Part shown: in pieces, positions 1-12,227 of the stretch
How the letters are laid out: every line of letters begins with the position of its first letter
Numbering within the stretch: position 1 is the stretch's first letter
Assembly (NCBI GenBank): GCA_024195265.1
Contig: JAJLRJ010000014.1
Span: 23,565,009 to 23,629,008, forward strand
DNA length: 64,000 bases
Origin: Dendrophyllia cribrosa
Lineage: Eukaryota; Cnidaria; Anthozoa; Scleractinia; Dendrophylliidae
Reading direction: 5' to 3'
Position numbers and translations under genes: made by a program
Notes under the pieces: generated by a model
What the model saw: the letters and a program-made list of their open reading frames with translations, nothing else
What the model was told of the DNA's origin: nothing
Database searches by the model: none

Positions 1-77
1 GTGTTGTTTGTTTTTTTCGCGTTTTTTTTTTACCTTGTTGTCCATTTTGTATCAGGAAATCAAAAGTATAACCCCGC

Positions 78-349
78 TTACCCTTCGTCGTCTTTCTTCA
101 GACACGTGTGACGCACAAAGCCAATCTCTGAGCCACGTGACACACGTCTAACCAACCAGAACTCAGGACGGCTAGTGTCCAGGACCTCAACTTTGTCGCC
201 CTTCTTAAGGAATTTGTTTCCAGTCTCTTCTGAGAAGAAGTCTTCTATGGCCGTGTACAGTTTGAGCGTGAGGACTTCTTCAACTCGTGACAGCCCTGAG
301 CTTTTTCGAGGCGGTTTTTCTCCAGCATGAAGCGGTTTTTTATCAGGTC
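78..349 (-). CDS. Exon 54: SH3 domain, 3' end of visible coding region
   Basis: Acceptor TTTTTGTAG, phase 1 in. PDKKPLHAGEKPPRKSSGLS, then an SH3-like fold: LKLYTAIEDFFSEETGNKFL, KKGDKVEVLDTSRPEFWLVR, IGFVRHTCLKKDDEG. It matches A-x-x-D-F, the G-D-x-(V/I)-E-V-L turn, the FW-x-V strand and the G-x-V-x-x-x-x-L end, although the Pro-Tyr-binding residues are not all present. Either it ends at TAA (78-80), or it splices at GTAAGC (76-81), making the exon low edge 82 and continuing the gene off the window. In obscurin and UNC-89 an SH3 precedes DH-PH, so continuation is plausible. Confidence 0.82.
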
Positions 350-3300
350 CTACAAAAACAAAAAGAAATAAATTCCCTCCTGTTTTGAATTTAGTCACGA
401 AGCTGTGGAATTCAGAAAACAATTTACAACGAGAGGGACATGGTAACTTCCATTAATTTTCTTGAAACAATTTTAAAAATGACATCAGAGCATTGAGGAT
501 GAGGATTCACAAGCAGAAACGAGAATCGCCAATAGTTCAGGAGAATATAAACTTTTTTTAAATGTTTGATCTTTCTTGAATTTCAATTTTGGCCGCTCCT
601 GGCAAAGAACGGGTTAACTTGCTCAAAATTATTTATTAGATTCGACTGGAGCTCACCTCTCACTTTCGTAAACTCTCGTCGATTCCTTTTCTCTCTCGTT
701 TCACCAGCAACTCTCATGCGATCTCGAAGAATTTGAACCCCCATGACTTCCCGTGCATCACTGACCCCATCTTTAGTAGACAGTTAACAATAACATACCT
801 TCTACAAACAGATGCGAAGAAGATGACACCTCTCCATGAACATTTTTCGCGGTGACCTTGTACTCTCCCACATCCTCAAACTTTCCTTCGGTTATCAAGA
901 TGGAGTACAGGTTGTCTTCCTGGAAAACTTTAATGTGTGGAAACTGCTCATCAGTGATCTCTTCGCCATCTTTGTACCACGTGACTTTTGGAGTTGGTTG
1001 TCCACGCACGCGTACATCAAACCTTGCCGCACTTCCGTCCTCGATGGAGCGGTCTTTTAAGGGGGCCGTAAATGAAGGCGCTTCTCCTTTACGTTTGGTT
1101 TCAAGCTCTGTTGGTAAAAACAGTAATTAAATGCTACGCACAATTACAAAACATTAATTTTCCAACTTATTAACGATTTATCCAGTTTGAACAGAAGAAA
1201 AATAGCAAAAAGGTGTTTGGCATCTTTGTCTTACCCGGCAATGATTTAAGCTCTTCTTTCTTCTCTTCACGGCCAGTTTGAGAAACTTATCTAACACTTG
1301 AAAGAGTGTTTCATCAGGTGTCTAACACATCGAAGTCGGTTAAAAAAAACTCAGCTGCGCCTCGCTTTTTTAACTCACTTTGGAAATCCTGATGAAACAC
1401 TTACAGTTTCATAAAAAAAATTAAAAGAAATATGCCACGCGTCGTCTTTCTCTTGTCCCAGTGTCGTAATGTAATTCGCATGATGAGTCATTTTACGCAC
1501 GCTTCTATTACATTAGTCATAGCCAAGATTTTTGGGGGCATTGGCGTGCAGTGGGCACCTCGCTAGCGGTTTTTTTTCTGATCTTATTCACCCACTACCA
1601 TAAAACCAACAGCAAAGATCCCCTAATAGTACACAATACCCAGTTCTTTACCTTTAACCAACAGCTTTGCCTGGCAAGCCACCGAACCACCCATGTTCGA
1701 CGCAACGCAACGATATTGGCCCTGGTCCTCAACGACCGCTCGGTTAATAAGCAGCGAATACGTCCCTTTCTCCGTTATGAACTTCACCCTCGAGTCCTCT
1801 TTCAGAAGCTCGCCACTCTTGTACCACGTGACTTCCGGTTCTGGTGTTCCTAATACTTTGATGGTAAGGTATACTGTATCTCCTTCAGACACTTCAAGGT
1901 TGTGCAACTCTTGTTGGAATTCTGGCGCGCAGACGCTGTCACGTGATCGGCGGCGTTCCATCCGGGCATTCATCTTTTCTAGTTGTTCATCATCTTGCGA
2001 TGAAGACTCGGACATCGATTCTGGAGAAGAAAAAGTAATCACAAAATAAAACGTTAGAACCACCTTGTAAAACATAATAGACAATACTACAGGGAAGTAC
2101 TGATGAAAATTTTTCATTTCATTATTAACTTTCAAATTGAACAACTTTCAGTTCACCGATGATCTTAATAACTTTTAATTTTAATGACAACAGTTTAACT
2201 AAGATGCCACTTATAAACTCAGTATTAAAAGCATGTTATGCAGCTTAATAAACTGCACAACGGGAAAGTACTGATCAGTGACGTTCATTAGAACGGTTAT
2301 ACTAACGATTTTGTACAGAGGCTTAAAAGTTAGAGCCAACTTGTACAGTATAACATACAGTTACCACAGGAAAGTACTGCTCAGTGGCTTTCAGTCGTCT
2401 CGTCTCACTTTAGCAGTTCAACCAAAGATTTAAATTTCAACGTTGAATATTTATTACCTTCTACCAACACCTCAGCTGAACATGAAGCGATGCCCCAGTT
2501 ATTAAGCAGAACGCATTTGTAAATTCCTTCATCCTCGCAGTCGATGCCATGAATGTCTAGAGTATGAGTAGCGCCATCTGAAGACTGCGTGAATCTGGGC
2601 CGTGAGCGGATCAGGTCATTATCCTTAAACCATTCGATGTTATCAATGGGTTCAGGACCGGAAACCACCTGAAGCGAAAACATGACATAAGCGTATAAGC
2701 GTTTAACCCTTTAACTCTCAAGAGTGCCGAAGATAAACATTGATATAAAATCCAAAATTTCATTGTGTAAAATATTGAAAAACAAATGGTATCATGCGTA
2801 AGTACTGACGAAGAGGTTCCATTTGAATGGTCACACCATAGGATTTTATCAACAGACTCAAAGGTTAGAAGAAATGGTACTATGCAAAAGTACTGCTGAA
2901 GAGGTTTCATTTGAATGGTCACACCATAGGATTTCGTCCACAGACTCAAAAGTTAAAACTACACTGCATGTCGCCATAATTGACTCTGGCGGTGAACGGG
3001 TTAAAGAAATACACAATGGGTCTTAAACGTCCAGTGGGTGTTTCATAGAGAATGATTCCACATGCTCTGTGCAAGTTCTGAGTTTTCAGTTAGTTCAGCG
3101 ATATTTGCCACTCCGAAAATTCAGGGAAGCACTAGGCTTTCTGGGATCGTTTGGATAAGCAGCGTAAGTTACGTCAGGTTGATTGTTTCCAAAGGCAACC
3201 ATTAACCAATCATAGCTCGTATTGGTTACCCAAACGATCCCAGAAATCTCATCGCCAAAAGCTGGTGCGCTAGTGCTCAGTTACGTTTCTGAACGGGCGA

Positions 3301-6300
3301 ATTCTATTTATATGTCGTCCATATAAGTACATTCGTGGTGCGATTATTACCTGTAGAACAATGTTCTCTCCATGATTGACGTCTACGTTTTCCAGAGGAG
3401 TGACAATAGTGGGTTTCGATCCACTCTTTAACACAGACGAACGTTTGGTTAAAGGCGAGCCAGAGGGAGCCCCGACAGCGCTTTCTGTAAAGGACTCCGA
3501 TTCTGAAAACAAATATAAAAACAAATTAAATTTGTTGAAACCACCTTGAAGATACTGGGCGCTTTATTTTGGGACATAAATACCTCTAAATATTATTTTA
3601 AAAACAAGCTTTGCGGTTTGCAGTGCATTATAGGACGATTTCAAGTCACACATTCTATTCTGAATTTTCCTGAATCGGAAGAGCCTTTTACAGCGGAATT
3701 AACGGTATAAACAGCATAAATTCTTATTCTATCGTTTGGCCCGGGCTTCAAAGCAAAGACAACGCTCTCACCTTCTACCGTTATTTTGGCCTCGCAGGAT
3801 TGCGTACCAGCTTTGTTAGAAATCACACACTTATAGATTCCCTGATCCAGAGCTTGCACTGGAGAAATCTTCAACGTGCAATGCTCTCCATCAGACGACA
3901 TCTTTAAACGTTTTCCGTACTTAATCGGCTCGTTATCTTTAAACCAGCGAATCTGTAATGGCTGGCTTCCAGTCGCCGTCACTTCTAGCTGTGCTGTGGA
4001 GTTCTTGACTACACACAGGTCGCCGCACTCTTCAACGAATTCGGGTGCCATTTGGGAGAGCCGGCTGAAATATTAAGTATAATACCAAAAAAAAATAAAT
4101 TGGTTACCTTGATGTGGTCAACCTTTTTGAGTCTGTGGATGAAATCCTAAAGTGTGATCATTCAAATGAAACTTTCCTGTGGTGCTGTTTATTATGTTGT
4201 ACAAGGTGGTTCTAACTTTTGAGTCTGTGGATGAAATCCTAAAGTGTGACCATTCAAATGAAAGCTGTTGAGCAGTACTTTCCTGTGGTACTGTTTATTA
4301 TGCTATACAAGGTAGTTCTAACTTTTGAGTCTGTGGATAAAATTCTAAAGTGTGACCATTCAAATGAAAGCTATTGAGCAGTACTTTCCTGTGGTATTGT
4401 TTGTTATATTGTGCCAGGTGGTTCTAACTTCTGAGTCTGTGGATGCGATCCTAAAGTGTGACCATTCAAATGAAAGCTACTGAGCGACACTTTCCTGTGG
4501 TACTGTTGTGCGGATAACGTGTTTGCTTTACATACAAGTCCGAGACAGCACTTTCAACTAGTGCGGCATGTCATTTTTTATGAACTTTTTAAATTGCACT
4601 TGGGCATTAGCCACCTACCGTTGATTCATGATTGTTTGAGGAACTTTGACCTTTTCTGTAAAAGTGAAAATAGAAAAAGAAAATAGTTATCCGTTGTAAT
4701 TGCGAAGCTCGTGCTACAAACGTTCTTCAGGGATGGCTGATTCAACAAGACGTTTTCGATTATAAGAACAGTCAAAGTCGAATCCTAAAACAAACTGGTT
4801 TTTTTTATTTGGACTGACTTCAAGGCAATGTTTGCAGTTCCTTTAACTTTTTTACTCCCAGAGTCAATTATGGAGACGTAGTGTAGATCTAACTTTTGAG
4901 TCTGTGGGCGAAATCCTTTGGTGTGACCATTCAAATGAAACCTCTTTGGCAGTACGTATGCATGGTACCAACTGTTATTTTTTTAATAATTTACAGAATG
5001 AAATTTTGGTATTTTCCTAACAATCACTTAGCTTTCATTTCATCCACTTAGTTTTTATCTTTAGGAGCCTCAGTTTTTAAAAGTCTTCCCTTAAGTGTGT
5101 GAAATTTAGATTCTAGGAAATAAGAACGAAAACAACTCTCGTACCTTCGACAAGAACTTCACAGTCGGTATGAATTGTGCCTGCGGCATTCGTTGCAACA
5201 CAGCGGTACACTGCTTCGTCTTTAACTGTAACATTAAAGATATTGACAGCGTGCATTTCACCGGCATTAATGATGGCAATGTGATGGTCTTCCTTTAGTT
5301 CGTGATCGTCTCTGTACCACTTGACTTGCGCCATGCACTCGACCGGGACTTTGACATCCAGCGTGAGGTTGTCGTTTTCTTTAACCTGTTTGTCCTGTAG
5401 ATCTGAACCGAAAACCGGTTTTGGAACTGTTGATGGTAAAAGAAAAGGCGATGGCTTATTAACAAGTTACTTTTAAGGCTAATAGATACAGATATTTGAA
5501 TTAAGGTTAAAAGGCATGATAAACAGCACTACAGCAAAGTACTGCTCAATAGCATTTCATTTTAGGTTTTGGTCAATCTGTGAACTAAACTAACCTGCTT
5601 TTGTAGTTGGCTTTGGTTTAGGAGCTGGTGGAGGTGCTGTTTTCTTCTCAACAGGTTTGGGCGGCTCTCTGAAAGCAAAACAATCAAGATAAAAAAACAA
5701 CTAGGGTTTACATCTTGCTGTAGACAACGCTTTTTCTTTTTCAATGACACCAACTTGCAAAACCAATTCGTGCCTGGCTCCCTGTTAAAAAGTCTACGGA
5801 CATCTTACTTTTCATAAATGACACAGAGAAGGTAAAACCCATATCAGTCTTCTTGTAAAGAACACAGTAGATAATACCAATATCTTCAGTGTAGTACAGT
5901 TAATGCACCTCTTGTAAACAACATACATGTACCGGTAACAGAAACAAAGCCGATCTTTTTAACCTTAAAGCAAAGAATAGATCACTCGGGAAATAAAAAC
6001 CAATGTCTTACTTTGCAGATGTTTCTTTTTTCGGTGGGACCTCATCCTCGGAAGTTTCGTCATTTTCCTCCTCAGTTGATTCTAGGCCTGTTAAAATAAA
6101 CGACAAGTATATTTAATTTTATTCGTCGTCGGCGGCCTCCGTCAGCGTTCGGAGACAAAATTCCAATTAAAACGTAACTCGATAATAATAAATAACTGGA
6201 AAAGCATGATGAAATTAGCCAGTGTGAGAAGTTTGAAACGAATGAATGAGATACAATGTAGAAGAAAAGATACGGACAACAAACGATAGCCATGTATTCT

Positions 6301-9300
6301 AGGATTTGTTACCACAATGCAGATTGGGACGCGAGGCGTATATGTGGGTCTTGCGATCTAACCTTATCTTTCAATAATGACATAGGTGAAAAAACAGTAT
6401 TACAGAGGAAAATAAAAGGACAGAAATAAAAGTATAGAGAGGATGAAGCCACTGAAAAATCACTACCTTAACTTCCACTCTACTCACAAGATATTTTTTG
6501 AAGTTGGCACATTTTCGCGTTCGAAGAACGCAATCCTAATTTCGTGTTGGTTTTCCTGTGGTTTATGTGCAGTAAAATTTGAGATTTTTTGGTAGACGGT
6601 CTTCCAAATGGCCGCCCCTATTGGTTTTTTTCAGGGGCTCATTTCCGCCGGAAATACCTTCGAACGCGTCTCCATAATCTGTGATTACTGCTAGTATAGT
6701 TTTAATGTGCTCTTTCCAAATAAAATTTTTTTGCAGATACGGCAGCCATATTGATTATGTCCCCTGGGTATCCCATAATGACCACTGAAATTAATATATT
6801 ACTTTATTAACAATCAATTTCAGTGGTCATTATGGGATGCCGAGGGAGCAAAATCAATATGCCTGCCGTATCTGCAAAAAGGACTATGCTAAAAACACAC
6901 AAAATAAAACTCACCCTCCACTATGAGTTCAGCGGTACATGACACCTCTCCTTTGACGTTTGAAGCTTCACATTTGTACACACCCTCATCGTCAGCCCCA
7001 ACATCATTCACAAACAAGGAGAACACTCCGTCATCATCTTCGTCAAACCGGAACTTCCGGTTCTCCTTAAGGGGCTTTTCATCCTTTAGCCATTGTACTT
7101 CCGGTTCAGGATTGCCTGTGAGTTTCACATCGAAGCGTGCCGCGCTTCCCTCGATGACTTCCGCTTTACGCATGGTGCGGACGAACTTGGGTGGAGTCGC
7201 CGGAGGACCATCTTCTATGTCGGGAGCACGTGACACTGGTATGTCTGTGGCCACTGTTACTGTTTCCTCGATTGGTATCTTGGGCCTAAAGCGAGAAATA
7301 ATTGACCACTCATCAAGCCTGCAAATAATTTTTGTCTATAAGGAGGTCATTTGTCTGGCCAAGGACAAGTTTTGACCCGACAAGAAGCCAGTCTGGTCGG
7401 ACATAAATTTTCTTTGTCATTATAAATTTAAAAAAAAGAGACATTGGCCGTTTTTATGCTAGAGACGTTAAAGTCGTCTAGACGCAATTAACGTCTCAGA
7501 CGTTAAATGCGTCTGGTATAAAAACGAGACGCATTAAAATAGATGGCCACAGAGAAAAACGCAGGAATTTCTAAAAAAAACTATTCTCGGAAGTGATTGG
7601 ACACGACTAAAGTCGTCCCCAAATAAATTTTAAGAGCACGAATATACAAAAAGGGCTAAATTCGTCCTCGTTAAGGCCGTCCCGTTTTTATACTAGACGT
7701 ATTTAACGTCTGAGACGTTAAAGTCGTCTGTTAAGTGCGTCTGAACGACGCACTTAAAAGAAGACGTTAAAGTCGTCAGACGTTAAATCCGTCTGGCTTA
7801 TTTTCCGTTTTTATACTAGACGTTAAAGTCGTCTCGAGACGACTTTAACGACGACGATACTAACGTCTGTAGCATAAAAACGGCCATTAGAGACATTTCC
7901 GTTCTGTATTTCAACATAGACGGTGACCCTTCCTCAGAATGTTGGTTGCAAATTCAAACGGCTTAAAATTAAAGTCAACTGAGTGAAAAATCAATACTCT
8001 CCCAGAAAGAGTACCTTTACATTAAATCAGGTATTATTTACCTGTTGATAATCGACAAATTTAAGAATGTTCGTATTATTGGCGGAAAACATATTGGCAC
8101 CACACCCCTAGTCACACAAACACCTGTAAATTTTAGCAATTTTGAAATCATGATTTCTCAAAGAAATTGTGATATATTGCCTTGAACTTTTTTCTCATTT
8201 CTATTAAAACATTTCAATCGGGTCAAATTACGACTGTAATTTATCTCACAACACTTGCAGATAACAGACAATAAGTAATAACATAAGACCTCAGATTTTA
8301 GTAGTGTTTCAGTGGAACGTAATTCAGACTAAATGGGGCTAAACGATCTTTCACGACGCCGCTGCAAAAAGCGTCAATTAACAACTTAGGAATACTGGCG
8401 CTTGATGTGGCGTGTTTACAATTCAACGCGACATTTGAAACGACGCATTGCGCGTGATAAATTAATTCTTGGAACGGAAGAAAAACGAAAGTAATAACAA
8501 ATCATTTTTGCGTTGTATTGCGGTAGTATAATAAAATAAACTTTTCCATATTTGGCCACAAACTTCAAGAAAAAATATTTTCATTGAAGCCTGAAATGCC
8601 CGGTCAGAGTGTCCGACCAGGCTCAGCTTTTACCTGTCAAAACCTCAAATTTGCCGGACAATTGTCCGATGACCGACTGTTATTTGCAGGCTTGACTCAT
8701 TACTGGGAAAGATCTGTCGAGTTAGTGCCACTTGGTATTGCGGAAACTATTGTCGATTAGCTATCGTGTTGTAGCGTGGGCCTTGTTTATTGTCTTTTTG
8801 TTTTACGTCAGTTAGTGATCACAACATCGACAACACGAAGAAACAGTTAGCGATGCTTAAGCCAGAAAACTTAAGAGCAAGACTTACTATCGAGATAAAT
8901 ATGCCCCAATAAAGTGAAAAAGATAAACAGTTGAAGAGACTTACAGCGACATAACTCCTTCTTTGATTTCTGGCTTAGGAGCTGAAAACAGACAAAACAA
9001 CACATCTAACATCAACATATATATTCATACAGCAATCAAAAGATTAAATAGAAGGTTGACTGAATAACACACAGGGACACACTGATTAACTAATTGCTAT
9101 AAGCGTATTTCTTCCGACGTAATGTTTATCAACAAATCTTTTCAATTCCAAACACCTCAGAGTTTCAAACAAACAAACCTTTGTCTCAACACTCCAATCA
9201 AGGAATGCCAGACCAATAAATTATAATGACTGAAATCCTCCTATACATTTCATTCTACTACTTCCAGCTTGAAGTTTAACATCTGACAACAGTTTTAATA

Positions 9301-12194
9301 AACTTTTCGTTTGCTAGTTCTGAGAATTTGGTTATACACCAACTCCGTTTTTTTTTTTACATCTGCTGACAGGCATCAGGGGGAAGCGGTAATATTAGTG
9401 GAGAATAATGCTGGGGTTAATTGCATATTGCTCTTTATGACTCGCTCATTTCTCATGGTGCTCATGCCAGGGTTGCAACGTCATAGCCTCCACATTTCTG
9501 CTCATCGACAAGTAAACTGACAGACCTACCTTTAACATTCAGCTTAGCAGAACACGTAGCTTTTCCAGCCTTGTTCTTAGCAATGCAACTGTATTCTCCC
9601 TGATCAGTGGTCTCTGCCTTAGAAATACGGACGGAATGCGTGCCGTCTTTGTCTTTGTCAATTTTCACTCGGCGGCCGTCTCTGATTGGTTTACCATCCT
9701 TTTGCCACTCTACCCCTGGGTCAGGAGTTCCTGTCACTTTCGCTGATAGTTTCACCTCCTCCCCCACCGTCACAGTTGTGTCTGTAAACTTCTTTTGGAA
9801 CTCTGGTCGGACTGCTATTTCTTGGCGTGGCTTGGAAAGAGCTACAGTCAGAAAAAATAGATCGGTTATTTTGATTGTTAACATAACTACATTATCATTT
9901 ATAGCCTCAGGAGTATTTTCTATGCCTGTGTCAGATTGTGGAACAGTTTCACAGGTTTTTCACCGGTTTCCGTGCTGCTATTAGAGAACTCCCCATATTT
10001 ACTGTAAACTTGACCTCTTTTTGCGGTCACCTCTATTAAGCGGTTAGTTGGCTATTTCCCGAGGGTTTGACTGAACTTACCATTCACAGTGATTTTGGCT
10101 GCTGTACTGACGTTTCCCGCCTTGTTTGTAGCCTCGCATTTATACTCGCCCGAGTCCTCCACCTGACAGTCCTTTATCACAAGTGTAAATCCGCTCACTG
10201 ATTGGCTAATGTCAAACCGCCCACCAGCGCTGATTGGCTGATCATCTTTGAACCATTGGAACGTGGGCTCAGGCGTGCCCATAGCCCGGCAGGCTAAGCG
10301 AATCGAGCTTCCTTCAACCGCTGACCTGTCTCGTAGTTTGAGAATAAACTCTGGTTCTCGAAGACGTTCTTTTGGTTTTGAAGGCTCAGGTTTAGCTTTT
10401 GGTTCTTCTTTTGGCTTAGTCTGTGTTTTGGACTGTGGTTTAGGCGCTGGCTCAGGTGGTGGCGCTGATTTCTCCACTGTAGAAGTGATAGGTGCAATGG
10501 CTTCCTCGAAAACCGGAGGTGATTTCTGAGTCTTTTCCCTGCGAACAAAGAGGAAGGCACTTTCACTCCGAAATTCAATAATGGAGACATGTAGTGTAGC
10601 TCTAACGTTTGAGTCTGTCAACAAAATTCTATCGGCGTGACCATTCAAACGAGACCTCTTTGCCAGTACTTTTGCATGGTGCCATTTGTTTTTTCAATAT
10701 TTTGTAAAATGAAATTTGGGATTTTTCTTGAATATGATGTTTGGCATTCATGGCAAATCTGGGAATAAGCCATTTTCGTATTTAAAATTACCGCTGAATT
10801 CAAACACCAATGACACATTGATACAGGGTTAGACTCGACCTGATGTAAAATATTTACAAATACCGGCAGTGCGTGAAATTTGAAAATTAAACAATAGACA
10901 GAGCTCTAAATAGGTCATCTTCTCGCCTGAATTTGTGAATTTATCACTTCAGATTGAGGCTAACCCTGTAAAAATGAGTCTTCAATGCTTTCATTCAGCG
11001 ACCATAGCGAATTCGAAACTGGACTATTACTGTTTAAATTTATATTTACAACCACCCCATGCTTGTAGAGTAGACAAAACAGCTTCAAACAAACGTATAG
11101 CTAGAACCACGTTGTACAGCATAAGTAACAGCACCACAGCAAAGTACTGTTCGGCAGTTTCACACTTAATTCATCTACAGAATCGAGAATTCTCACACGT
11201 GTAACACAAGGTGGATTAATGTCACAACACTTTTTTAACGAACATGACTTAAAACAATTATTTCACAAGTTGTATTTGAATTCTTTTATCCAGAAATTGA
11301 TCAATTTAATACACTAGGATTAATAAAAATATGAGCGCTGAAATCAAGTGTTGAAGTACAATCAGACGAACGCAACACATACTTCTTGTCTTCCAGTTCG
11401 TGCTCGCTAGCAGACTCGCTTTCCTCGTCTGTTTCTATAAAAAAAAGTAAGCAAAAGAAGAAAATAATGAAATAAAACGAGAACTTGTTCGCTTTTCGTA
11501 TTCCGTGTCAATCTCACCCAATGTTAGCCATCTTACAACCTCGGACACAACTGTTGAGACATTTCAATCTGTTTTGCAATTTTGTGCCAAAATTCGGCCA
11601 ACTGTTATATAATAATGGTGTTTAAGGGTATTTTTTTTAGGACAAAAGAGAAATGTGGGCGTAGTTTTAGTATGCCTCAACTAGTTTTGTCCGAAGATGT
11701 AGCTTCATTATGACTTTGCTGACTTTTTGCTTCTCAAAAATAACGTACAGAGCAAAAACGGCACCAATTCGCTAACTGTTTACTGGACAAGCTTCATAAA
11801 GTTACTTACGCATGACAAACAAGTCCGCTGAACAATGTGCCTTGCCGGCGCTATTTCTGGCTACGCACTTGTACAAGCCTTCGTCACTTCCGCTGACGTC
11901 ACTGATGACGAGCACTTGAAGGTCTCCATCGTCCTCAAATTTGTATCTTCCTCCATCCAATAGGGGCTCATTTTCTCGATACCACCGGACATCCGGGTGC
12001 GGTTCCCCGATCACCCGGCACTCCATACGAGCTTCTTTACCGGGCACTGCGTCCACATCTTTCAGTTTCTGGGTAAACCTGGGTGTGGTCCCCTCAAACT
12101 CGGGCTCCAGGTCGGCTGGAAAAAAAAAAAATCCACATTACATTTTCCATCTTATGAGGGAGATTAGTTATCGTGTGTGCTAACCCTTTACCCC

Positions 12195-12227
<33 letters not shown>

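Noticed and set aside
6923..7375. 150-residue plus-strand frame, and many similar plus-strand frames over exons
   Set aside because: These are antisense shadows of Ig exons; Ser/Pro/Thr-rich composition mirrors the coding strand.
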